Assembly: GCA_900545605.1 (NCBI GenBank)
Contig: UQZL01000006.1
Span: 25,577-89,576, forward strand
DNA: 64,000 nucleotides
Origin: an uncultured Collinsella sp.
GTDB lineage: Bacteria > Actinomycetota > Coriobacteriia > Coriobacteriales > Coriobacteriaceae
Direction: 5' to 3'
A program made the translations under genes and the position numbers. Shown piece after piece: positions 56,175 to 64,000 of the stretch. How positions within the stretch are numbered: position 1 is the first letter of the stretch; each line of letters begins with the position of its first letter. Below the pieces are notes generated by a model. It saw nothing but the letters and a program-made list of their open reading frames with translations, ran no database searches and was not told the origin of the DNA.

Positions 56175-58925
56175 TTAGGCGTTACGCTTGGCCTCGAGCT
56201 TGGCCTGGGCCGCAGCAAGACGCGCGAGCGGCACGCGGTAGGGCGAACAGGATACGTAATCCACGTCGGCCACGTTGAACAGGCCCTTGATGGACTTGGG
56301 GTCGCCGCCGTGCTCGCCGCATACGCCAAAGTGCATACCGGGATTGGTGGCACGGCCCTTCTCGACTGCCATGCGCACCAGCTCGAGCACCGCCGTGTCG
56401 ATGGTCTCGAAGGGGTTCTCCTTCAAGATCTTCTTGTGCAGGTACAGCGGGATGAACTTGGCCTCGGCATCGTCGCGGGAGAAGCCGAAGGTCGTCTGCG
56501 TGAGGTCGTTGGTGCCAAAGCAGAAGAAATCGGCGTGCTGGGCGATCTCGTCGGCGACCATGCAGGCGCGCGGCAGCTCGAGCATCGTACCCACAGGAAT
56601 GTTGAGCTCGACGCCCTCCTCGGCGGAAACCTCGGCGATCACGCGCTCGATGACCTCGCGGGTCTGGACATGCTCGGCCGTGATGGAAACGAGCGGAACC
56701 ATGATCTCGGGGCGCGGGTCGACGCCTTCCTTGATAAGGCGAGCGGCAGCCGTTGCCACGGCACGGACCTGCATGAGCGGCAGGTCACCGAAGACGACTG
56801 ACAGACGCACACCGCGCAGGCCGAGCATGGGGTTGGACTCGACCATGCCGTCGATGCGACGCAGGCGGGCACGCAGGGCGGCGAGCTCCTCCTCGGGAGC
56901 GCCAGCAGCCTCCTTCTTGGTGATGGCGACCTCGAGCTCGCGGGGATCGTCCAGGAACTCGTGAAGCGGCGGATCGATCAGGCGAACGACCACGTCGCGG
57001 CCGGTCATGGTCTTAAACATGGCCAGGAAGTCCTCGGTCTGGACCTTGAGCAGATCGGCCAAGGCCTGCTGCTTCACGGCCTCGTCATCGGACAGGATGA
57101 AGCTCTGGATGATGTTCTTGCGATCGCCCAGGAACATATGCTCGGTGCGGCACAGGCCGATGGCCTCGGCGCCAAACTCGAGCGCGAGCTCGGCGTCCTC
57201 GGGGTTGTCGGCGTTGACGCGCACGTGGTTGGCGTGGCCGCAGGTCTCATCCAGACGAATCTCATCGGCCCAGGACAGGATAGTGTCCAGGTCACCAGTA
57301 AGCTCGGCGGAGACCAAGTCAACGGCGCCGTCGACAACGATGCCCTGGGTACCGTCGATGGAGATGATGTCGCCCTCGTGCAGTACGCGATCGCTACCCT
57401 CGATACGCACGACCTTCTCGGCCGCGTCGATATGGAAGCGCTCGACACCGCAGACGCAGGGCGTACCCATGCCGCGGGCGATAACGGCGGCATGGCTCGT
57501 CTTGCCACCGTGGCTCGTCAGGATGCCCTCGGCGGCAACCATGCCCTTCAGGTCGTCAGGGTTGGTCTCCCAACGGACCAGGATGACCTTGTGGCCCTCG
57601 GCGGAACGCGCGACGGCGTCGTCGCTCGAGAACACGACCTCGCCCACGGCGGCACCGGGGCTGGCGTTAAGACCGGTCGCGAGCGCCTCGTACTTCTTGG
57701 AGGAGTCGAACTGCGGGTGCAGGAGCTGATCGAGCTGCGCAGGATCGATGCGGCCCACGGCCTCCTCGCGGGTGATGAGGCCCTCCTCGACCATCTCGAT
57801 GGCGATGCGCAGGGCGGCGGTGGCGGTTCGCTTGCCCACGCGGGTCTGGAGCATCCAGAGCTTGCCCTGCTCGATGGTGAACTCGATGTCGCACATGTCG
57901 CGATAGTGATCCTCGAGCGTCAGGAACACGCGCTCGAGCTCCTCGCCTGCGGACTCAAGCCCCGGAGTGGTCTTGAGATCGGCGATGGGCTCGGTGTTGC
58001 GAATGCCGGCGACGACGTCCTCGCCCTGGGCGTTGACCAGAAAGTCGCCGTAGAACTCCTTGGTGCCGTCGGCCGGGTTGCGGGTGAAGGCGACGCCGGT
58101 CGCAGAGGTCTCGCCCTTGTTGCCAAAAGCCATGGCCTGGACGTTGACGGCGGTGCCGAGCTCGTCGGAGATGCCGTGCTGCTTGCGGTAAATGCAGGCG
58201 CGCTCGTTCATCCAGCTGCCAAAGACGGCCTGGATGGCAAGGCGAAGCTGGAGCTCCGGATCGTGCGGAAAGACGGGCTTACCATCGGCGACCTCGAGCT
58301 CGGGGTACAGGGCGGCCTCGACGTTGGCGGAGAAGATGCCCTTGAAGGTCTCGACGAGCTCCTGCAGGTCCTCGGCCGAAAGCTCGGAATCGACGCGGAC
58401 GCCGGCAACCAGGCGGGCCTGGGTCAGGGCGTTCTCGAACAGGTCGGCGTCGACGCCCATGACGACGTTGGAGAACATCTGGATAAAGCGGCGATAGCTG
58501 TCCCAAGCAAAGCGCGGGTTCTGCGTCTGGGCGATGAGGCCCAGGACGGAATCGTCGTTGAGGCCCAGATTGAGGACCGTGTCCATCATGCCGGGCATGG
58601 AGAACGGAGCGCCAGAGCGCACCGAGACGAGCAGCGGATCGTTGGCATCTCCGAGCTTCTTGCCGCAGCGGGCTTCGAGGTCGGCCTCGGCGGCAACGAT
58701 CTCGTCAAGCGCGCCGGCAGGCCAAACATTGCCGGCACCGGAGTACTCAACGCAGGTCTGGCAGGTAATGGTAAAGCCACCGGGGACCGGCAGGCCGATA
58801 CGGCTCATCTCGGCAAGGTTAGCGCCCTTGCCGCCAAGCACAAAGTTCATAGACTTGTCGCCCTCGGTGACACAAGTGCCCTGGGCGTCGGTTCCAAAAC
58901 GGTAAACCCTCTTGCAATCGCTCAC
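56175..58925 (-). CDS. ppdK: Pyruvate, phosphate dikinase
   Basis: Reversible conversion of pyruvate, ATP and phosphate to PEP, AMP and pyrophosphate; 916 residues. The N-terminal ATP-grasp domain (GGKGANLAEMSRIGLPVPGG), the swivelling domain with catalytic His in GGKTSHAAVIARGMGTP, and the PEP-binding barrel ending FFCFGTNDLTQTTFGFSRDD are all complete. GTG 58925 follows GAAGGGGAAG. In gut anaerobes it supports pyrophosphate-linked glycolysis or gluconeogenesis. A candidate operator lies 220 bp upstream. Confidence 0.95.
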   Translation of the reverse strand: MSDCKRVYRFGTDAQGTCVTEGDKSMNFVLGGKGANLAEMSRIGLPVPGGFTITCQTCVEYSGAGNVWPAGALDEIVAAEADLEARCGKKLGDANDPLLVSVRSGAPFSMPGMMDTVLNLGLNDDSVLGLIAQTQNPRFAWDSYRRFIQMFSNVVMGVDADLFENALTQARLVAGVRVDSELSAEDLQELVETFKGIFSANVEAALYPELEVADGKPVFPHDPELQLRLAIQAVFGSWMNERACIYRKQHGISDELGTAVNVQAMAFGNKGETSATGVAFTRNPADGTKEFYGDFLVNAQGEDVVAGIRNTEPIADLKTTPGLESAGEELERVFLTLEDHYRDMCDIEFTIEQGKLWMLQTRVGKRTATAALRIAIEMVEEGLITREEAVGRIDPAQLDQLLHPQFDSSKKYEALATGLNASPGAAVGEVVFSSDDAVARSAEGHKVILVRWETNPDDLKGMVAAEGILTSHGGKTSHAAVIARGMGTPCVCGVERFHIDAAEKVVRIEGSDRVLHEGDIISIDGTQGIVVDGAVDLVSAELTGDLDTILSWADEIRLDETCGHANHVRVNADNPEDAELALEFGAEAIGLCRTEHMFLGDRKNIIQSFILSDDEAVKQQALADLLKVQTEDFLAMFKTMTGRDVVVRLIDPPLHEFLDDPRELEVAITKKEAAGAPEEELAALRARLRRIDGMVESNPMLGLRGVRLSVVFGDLPLMQVRAVATAAARLIKEGVDPRPEIMVPLVSITAEHVQTREVIERVIAEVSAEEGVELNIPVGTMLELPRACMVADEIAQHADFFCFGTNDLTQTTFGFSRDDAEAKFIPLYLHKKILKENPFETIDTAVLELVRMAVEKGRATNPGMHFGVCGEHGGDPKSIKGLFNVADVDYVSCSPYRVPLARLAAAQAKLEAKRNA

Positions 58926-59144
58926 GATACTTCCCCTTCTATGTGTTCGCACACACGACCGTGGTAACGAATCGACCCGCCGGATGCGGACCGTGAGGGA
59001 ACTATACGGCGGGTTTTGGGCGGGCTTGAGCAGAGGCTGCGCGGTTTGGTAAACGTGCTAAAACTGGCGGTAAACGGTAGGTAAAGGTGGTTACCTTATG
59101 AAGATACCAGTACAACGTAGTCGCAGGTCAAAAGCGGTATAAAC

Positions 59145-59162
59145 TGCTAAAGCGCTTTAGCA
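59145..59162. promoter_or_regulatory. Perfect 18-bp palindrome upstream of ppdK
   Basis: TGCTAAAGCGCTTTAGCA is its own reverse complement. This is the form of LacI-family operators. It shares AAGCG(C/T)TTTAG with the repeat before adhE. Bases 58926-59144 hold no gene; they contain repeated GTAAAC words and a TATAGT -10 candidate at about 59000. Confidence 0.6.
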
Positions 59163-59275
59163 AAAAGCTGTAATTATTGGAATGGAATCTCTTAAACTAC
59201 GCAATAGCCAAGAAAGACAAAATCTATCAGAAGTATTTGTCCCAGGGATTTTGGTCAGAGTAGCTAATTTGGGAC

Positions 59276-59351
59276 GGGGCTATTTTAGCCACCCCGGCAG
59301 ATAGCGCGAATGCTTTGGCGGAGTAACGGCCGGGGTAGCTAAAAAAGCCCC
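59276..59351. repeat. Imperfect 23-bp inverted repeat
   Basis: The arms at 59276-59298 (GGGGCTATTTTAGCC...) and 59329-59351 match in 21 of 23 positions around 30 nt. GTAGCTAA also recurs just before. It may be a small non-autonomous element or a bidirectional terminator. The surrounding 59163-59556 shows no supportable gene. Confidence 0.55.
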
Positions 59352-59556
59352 ATTACAGTTTGAGTCGTCCGAAAGGGCGGCTCCTTACTAGTTCTGGTAA
59401 TACGATTGAGCCGTACCGATGGTCGCTGGCCGACCGCGACCGCGACGCGGCCTCCACCCGAGACCCCCATCTCGACACATAGCCCGTCATCCGACGAAAG
59501 CGCGCAGGTCGTCCTGTATAGGCGCATGGTGTCCCCCTCCGCCGCAAGAGGGAAAC

Positions 59557-59593
59557 GAAAAAGCCCCTCTTTGCCACTACGGACAAAAGGGGC
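59557..59593 (-). terminator. Terminator downstream of the ABC remnant
   Basis: GCCCCTTTTG and CAAAGAGGGGC pair with one mismatch; TTTTTC follows on the minus strand. It would end the leftward exporter transcript. Confidence 0.7.
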
Positions 59594-59671
59594 CTCCCAG
59601 GGGAAACGTGTTACAAAGCCTTCTTTGCAGGACGATGAAGATCAGAAACCCAACGTCGTACGCGTAGGGAC

Positions 59672-60375
59672 TTACCCAACACCCACGCCATTTCGATCTT
59701 CTGGGCCTTCAACGCCACGTCCCGATAAGCATCCGGGCATCGGAATGACCTCGTCGCAAGCCGCAAGCATCTCTTCGTCATGAGTGACAACAATTACAAT
59801 ATGGTCTCTCTTAACCTCATGAAGCAATTTAATTAGCGCGCTCCGGCTCTTCGCATCAAGCGCTGAAGTTGACTCAAGAAACAACATGACGTCCGGCGAT
59901 TTCAACATCTGCCGCACAATTGCGATGTTCTGCTTCTCCCCGCCGGACACCCCTCCTTTCTTGCTGCCAAGCATCGCTGCCGCCCCGTTCTCCGCAGCGG
60001 CAATCATTTTGTCTAACCCCAATATGGCAAGCATCCGATTCAGTTTGTCGGCCTCGAAATCATCAGAAAGCAGCGTCGTAAGATTATCGAGGATCGTCCC
60101 CCCCAACAATAGGGGGCTCTTGCTCCGTAATGCCAACTCGGCACCGCCGCAATGCGTATCGGTCGATGCGACGCTGTGATACCCCGTTGTAGAGGACGGC
60201 CCCTTCCGTGTTATCTGGATATAGACCCAATATCACTGACAGCAGCGAGCTCTTCCCCGAGCCATTTCTTCTTGCTTACTGTTTTTCTTATATTGTAACG
60301 ATTTTCGATAAGAGGAAAGATTACTCCATTACGCGCAAGCCCGAACTCTAAGCGTTTCCCATCAGCATTGCCCAT
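59672..60375 (-). pseudogene. Broken ABC exporter: internal deletion plus G-tract frameshift
   Basis: Remnant of a second half-transporter. It starts at an ATG overlapping the stop of the intact exporter (MGNADGKRLEFGLARNG), runs about 35 codons, then jumps in another frame to Walker A NGSGKSSLLSVILGLYP; the whole membrane domain is missing. A run of seven G residues (about 60098-60104) shifts the frame again: with six, ITEQEPPIVGG would continue into TILDNLTTLLSDD. The distal part has the signature VSGGEKQ and H-loop VTHDEE, but Walker B reads MLFLESTSALD, having lost its Asp. Originally it probably paired with the neighbouring exporter. Confidence 0.75.
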
Positions 60376-61966
60376 TTTTCGGATCGAAATCCAAATCCAG
60401 CTTCCTATCGCATGCTGAAATCAAATCCCGATCATGGCTTACAACAAGAATTAGCTGATCGAAGGGATTTCGATGAATATACTCCGTGAACTCCCGACGG
60501 CTTTCTTCATCTAAATCGTTCGTTGGTTCATCGAACACAAGCACTTCCGGCTGCCTGCGAAGTGCTGCGAATATCCTTAGCTTTCGATACTCTCCACCAG
60601 AAAGGTCTCTACAATTCTTGCCTTTTAACGATTCGACGGTTCGATAGAAACTCGGCACAAGCTCTCGGAGGTTTTCGCTCGATCCCCGAATCGACGTCCT
60701 CTCAAGGTAATTCTCCACCGTTTCGTTCGGAATAAAGAGCTTTTGCGGGCACACCGTAAACAGGTCCCGTCGGATCGTCTCCATATCGAGCTCTTCATAT
60801 GGCACCGACCCCAAAGCCCGATGTCCCCCAGTAGAATATAGTCCAAGGAGCACCTTCAGAAACGTGCTTTTTCCGCATCCGTTCGGCCCGGTAATGGCAT
60901 AGGTTTTTCCTTCCTCCACCTCCACGGAGAGGTCGCGGTACAAGTAGGGCTTTCCCGCGTATCGGTACGCGATGTTGGACAACGATATGCTCTCCACGTG
61001 CCCAACCGTGAGGGTGCCGCGGTCCTCGGCGTCCTCCGTCAGAGCCCCCAATCGGTCGAACGAGGCCCTTGCGTCCTGATACGATTTGAAATAATTCAAA
61101 AAATACTTGAAGCATCCGAACGCCATCGAGTAATACGAGTTTACCATTGTGAACTCGCCTAAGCTCATTCTTCCGCTCAATATTTCCATCCCGGAGATCA
61201 CGAGCAGTGCCCCCCGAAACACAGACGAGATCAGGCCGTCGCTTGATGTGGCCAGATTCGAGACCCTACTTGCTTTCATGTAAATCGGGTAGTACCCCTC
61301 GAATACCCCTTTGAGCGTCCGAGCGCTCTGGTCATATGCGCCATCGCACTTAATGTCAAACAACTGCGACAGCTCGCCGCTCACGGACGCGAAAAGCTTG
61401 CTCAACCCCTCCTTGTTCGCAAGCGAGCTGTTGTACAACGGCTTTTTCAACGCCCTGAATAAAATGAAGTACGCACCAAGCGAACATACGCTTAACACCA
61501 GGAACATCGGATTGATCGAAAACAGGATGATGCATATCAACACAACCAGAACGATGTTAAGCCCGATTGTCAGGAAGTTGTTCACGACAAACGATGACAC
61601 CGCATTCGAATCCGCATATACCCTCTGCGTTGTATAGGATGGATCCGCCTGTTCCCCCTTTTCCAAGGGTCCCCGTTCAAACGACTCACACGTGGCTCCC
61701 ATCAGCCTCATCGTCATCTCCAAGATGACGCGCGATACGTTCACGCCCATCGCATACGACATGAAGGAAGCAGATATCCCTATGCCCGCAACAAAAGCCG
61801 CAAACCACACGACGCGAGATGGGTCCCTATTCGTCACGAGAAAGTCTACAAATCCACCGTTTAAGGCGGGCATGACGCACGAGAGAGCGAAATTAACCAA
61901 CATGAGAATCACGAAAAGCCGTGACCCTTTACACCGAAACAACTCGTGAACCGTCTTCTTAAACAT
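60362..61966 (-). CDS. ABC exporter half-transporter (membrane plus ATPase)
   Basis: A 534-residue peptide-exporter-type ABC protein. About six membrane helices occupy residues 1-310 (VILMLVNFALSCVMPAL, NIVLVVLICIILFSI and others). The ATPase follows, with Walker A TGPNGCGKSTFLK, Q-loop VCPQKLF, signature DLSGGEYRKLR, Walker B VLVFDEPTNDLD and H-loop VVSHDRD, all intact. GGGAGC precedes ATG 61966. It lies between a decayed partner and a small membrane protein, opposite a radical SAM remnant and precursor-like peptide, so export of a modified peptide is inferred. AT content is higher than in the core genes. Confidence 0.85.
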   Translation of the reverse strand: MFKKTVHELFRCKGSRLFVILMLVNFALSCVMPALNGGFVDFLVTNRDPSRVVWFAAFVAGIGISASFMSYAMGVNVSRVILEMTMRLMGATCESFERGPLEKGEQADPSYTTQRVYADSNAVSSFVVNNFLTIGLNIVLVVLICIILFSINPMFLVLSVCSLGAYFILFRALKKPLYNSSLANKEGLSKLFASVSGELSQLFDIKCDGAYDQSARTLKGVFEGYYPIYMKASRVSNLATSSDGLISSVFRGALLVISGMEILSGRMSLGEFTMVNSYYSMAFGCFKYFLNYFKSYQDARASFDRLGALTEDAEDRGTLTVGHVESISLSNIAYRYAGKPYLYRDLSVEVEEGKTYAITGPNGCGKSTFLKVLLGLYSTGGHRALGSVPYEELDMETIRRDLFTVCPQKLFIPNETVENYLERTSIRGSSENLRELVPSFYRTVESLKGKNCRDLSGGEYRKLRIFAALRRQPEVLVFDEPTNDLDEESRREFTEYIHRNPFDQLILVVSHDRDLISACDRKLDLDFDPKNGQC

Positions 61967-62062
61967 GCCAGCTCCCATCAAGCGGCCTTTTATCCAAAAC
62001 TGAATTTGTTCGCCGCTTAATCGCTCCCATATATCCCTTGTTGTGAATTCTTACTCAAGACA

Positions 62063-62416
62063 TTATCGCGGGTTGCGGTGCCCAGGATCCCATTTCGCCT
62101 TTATATACATACGAATAGGCCCCCTATTTGCATAGGCAAGCGCGGAGATTATAACGGCAGCCACCATCAGGCCGAAAATAGCCCTTTTGTCCGGAAAAAG
62201 GGACGAGAGAAAAAGGCATATTGCGGAGAAAACTATAGCCACCCCCATCATTCGGTTTACACCTAGAGTCTCGGCCGTCCGCTTTGCCTCCTCTAAACGC
62301 TCTCCCGATAGCAATGACATTCCGGCAAGCAATCCCGTGAGCTTGCCTCGATACATCATTATTCCGAACACCAGCAGCAGGCATGACTCAACCATTGGAA
62401 CCACAACGTCCGACAT
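62063..62416 (-). CDS. DUF3784-like small membrane protein
   Basis: A 117-residue protein with three hydrophobic helices (VPMVESCLLLVFGIMMY, MMGVAIVFSAICLFLSSLF, FGLMVAAVIISALAYA). The segment between them (KLTGLLAGMSLLSGERLEEAKRTAETLG) resembles the DUF3784 pattern seen next to bacteriocin and peptide exporters. GGAG is 8 nt before ATG 62416. It heads the leftward exporter unit and could be an immunity or accessory protein (inference). Confidence 0.6.
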   Translation of the reverse strand: MSDVVVPMVESCLLLVFGIMMYRGKLTGLLAGMSLLSGERLEEAKRTAETLGVNRMMGVAIVFSAICLFLSSLFPDKRAIFGLMVAAVIISALAYANRGPIRMYIKAKWDPGHRNPR

Positions 62417-62429
62417 CGCCATCACTCCA

Positions 62430-63262
62430 GTCCATTCCTTGTCATCGAATCCTTGCGGCGGCTCAGCGCATCTGGCGTCAAATGCAACCTCGTGTCAAAC
62501 GGTCTGCTCGCAAACTCAAATACTTTGCATGAGCTCGAACGCGCCGGTTTAAACGGCATACAGTTTAGCCTCGATGGCCTACGCGATTCTCACGAACATA
62601 TGCGAGGACTCTCGGAATTATACGACCGGGTGCTCGACGTCATCGATATCACGCTGAACGAAACCTCACTGCACCTTTCAATTGCCTTTTGTCCGACATC
62701 GTTCAATGTCGACGATTTCAAACCAGTTTGCACGATACTTCGAGACAAGCTGAAATCGTCGGGTAGAACTGACCGAATTGACCTTAGAGTTCAGCCGCTC
62801 ATGCTCCTCGGTAGAGCCCGAAGAAACCGCACGATTCGCCCTTCGAATAATCAATACCGTTGGCTAGTCAACACGATCAACGACCTTCGATACGATCCGG
62901 ACTATCGAGGCTACTTCATGCTTGAGTGGGGCGACCCCATCGACCACTTGGTCAGATTCCCTCAACTGCAAATGCAATTTGACCAAGTGGCCATCCACGC
63001 CAATGGCGATATCGTCGCATCCCCCTATATACCTCTCATCATCGGAAACGTTCGCAAACACAGCCTTCAGGAATACTACGATGCCGGAATGGCTACCGTT
63101 TGGGATAAGCCCGTTGTTACCGCGTTGGCCAATCGTATGCACTCGATTGACGAGATGGAAGAGATCTCATCGTTGATTGCAGACATCAATATGGACGGTG
63201 ACCTCTATATCGACCTGATCGACGATGATCTAGGCGACCTGAGCGTCCTGTCACAATTCTAA
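62430..63262 (+). pseudogene. Radical SAM/SPASM-like peptide maturase, 5' truncated
   Basis: Sequence matching the second half of a radical SAM maturase: VKCNLVSNGLL, IQFSLDGLRDSHEHMRGL, and a C-terminal SPASM-like strand pattern VAIHANGDIVASPYIPLIIGNVRKHSL. The N-terminal third, with the CxxxCxxC cluster and the GGEP region, is missing; the homology appears to begin near PFLVIESLRRL at about 62430. The longest open start is TTG 62453 (269 residues). The C-terminal domain also lacks Cys residues. Without the cluster it cannot be catalytic. A precursor-like peptide follows 12 nt after the stop. Confidence 0.7.
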
Positions 63263-63274
63263 GGAGATGTTCCC

Positions 63275-63451
63275 ATGTACGAGACCCCAGAAGTAGAGAA
63301 GATGGATTCCAAAACCGGCCCCGTTCCCGTTGTGGTCAAATTTGCAGCCGTCGTGGATAACGTAGTCGCAGCCGTCTATGATGCCGTCGTTGCGGCCTAC
63401 GCATTCTGGTACTCGGCAGACAACGACGGCACCGGGACGAGTGCAGCATAG
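63275..63451 (+). CDS. Candidate RiPP precursor peptide
   Basis: A 58-residue peptide with AAGGAG 8 nt before its ATG. The leader MYETPEVEKMDSKTGP carries the Y-x-x-P pattern typical of leaders bound by PqqD-like recognition domains. A repetitive Val/Ala core follows (VVVKFAAVVDNVV, AAVYDAVVAAYAFWYS) and it ends ADNDGTGTSAA. It directly follows the radical SAM remnant, the normal arrangement for such peptides. No recognition-domain protein is visible in the window. The class of modification cannot be named from sequence alone. Confidence 0.6.
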   Translation: MYETPEVEKMDSKTGPVPVVVKFAAVVDNVVAAVYDAVVAAYAFWYSADNDGTGTSAA

Positions 63452-64000
63452 AACTAGTCGCCGGCTCATCGAGCATCGCCTCGCCTATCACTGCATGCGA
63501 TTGACTGCGCAGCCCCAGCCAACGCCCAAAGCGCCTTGAAGAGCTGCTTGTAACATTCGTTCATTCAACAGCGAGATCTCTTCACCATTCTCGGCCGGTC
63601 CGACAGATCGACACATCAGTCGGGCCGGCCAGACTTATACAACGCGGCGACTCCGCTCACGCCACACCCCCCGAAACTCGCACTGTCATCACACGGGCAA
63701 TCAACACTGAATCCTGTTATGCGACATGGGCAAACGGTCACGTGCACGATTAAAACGAATTCACTTAGCAGACTTCAAGAATGCTTTAGCACCGCAGGAT
63801 GGCCATACGCGGAGCGCGGCACGCATAAGCCAAAAGCGGCATTAAAAGCCATCCCCTTCCCTGCTGAATGCGCGTCCTAGCCCATCAACCGGTCGGACCA
63901 TCGCGAAGATGATCCGTGCTTCCATACTGCAATGCGATATCAAGCATCACGAATAGTCCCCGCCCAACGGGATTCTCCCCTCCGCAGGCGTTTCGGAACC
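63452..64000. other. Right-edge region without a supportable gene
   Basis: Contains one strong hairpin, GGCCGGTCCGAC with GTCGGGCCGGCC (63593-63630, one G-U pair, no U-tract), perhaps ending the peptide transcript. Several short frames exist on both strands, including a minus-strand frame ending at about 63890 that runs off the edge, but none has a motif or ribosome site. Confidence 0.4.

Noticed and set aside
56961..58967. A 668-codon plus-strand frame opposite ppdK
   Set aside because: Shadow of a conserved, biased gene.
63800..64000. C-terminal end of a minus-strand gene entering from the right
   Set aside because: Several frames are open to the edge and none shows a recognisable motif, so no gene was called.

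Overview
The window looks like a chromosomal segment of a high-GC, Gram-positive anaerobe of the Coriobacteriia, most likely a Collinsella or close relative. This rests on an actinobacterial-type integration host factor beside gmk, a pyrR-B-C-K-D-F cluster, a large fermentative adhE, pyruvate phosphate dikinase and strong G/C third-position bias. It is an inference from gene content; no 16S gene or tRNA was found.

Positions 1-9886 are the integrase end of a prophage that continues off the left edge. A leftward early module carries an excisionase-like protein, small membrane proteins, a RecF/SMC-like ATPase, a Sak4-like ATPase, a DUF669 protein and a DEAD/DEAH helicase. It faces a rightward repressor, a small unknown gene and a tyrosine integrase across an operator region with a perfect 16-bp inverted repeat. 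The helicase is interrupted, immediately before motif VI, by an in-frame 337-residue intein with a LAGLIDADG-type homing endonuclease domain. The integrase abuts the 3' end of era, so the attachment site probably lies there.

Positions 9887-33996 and 38863-58925 are core genome, almost all on the minus strand and tightly packed with 1-14 nt overlaps. The blocks are: era-dgkA-ybeY-phoH-mtaB-dnaJ-(membrane dnaJ-like)-hemW-dus-lepA; rpsT; holA-comEC-comEA; thiI-rpoZ-gmk-mihF; the pyr operon with a leader attenuator; proS-ispG-rseP-dxr-cdsA-uppS-frr-pyrH; rpsB-tsf; xerC-trmFO-dprA-comM-yraN; rnhB-rplS; and ppdK. Between them are plus-strand rpmB, adhE and an APH-fold kinase, plus one REP-associated tyrosine transposase flanked by inverted repeat clusters. 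Competence genes (comEA, comEC, dprA, comM) occur in two places. The adhE and ppdK upstream regions share a LacI-family-like operator core.

Positions about 59200-63451 look like a decayed peptide-natural-product locus: an intact ABC exporter, a second exporter reduced by an internal deletion and a G-tract frameshift, a small DUF3784-like membrane protein, a radical SAM gene lacking its iron-sulphur cluster end, and an intact 58-residue candidate precursor peptide. The last 550 bases hold one strong hairpin and no gene that can be supported.
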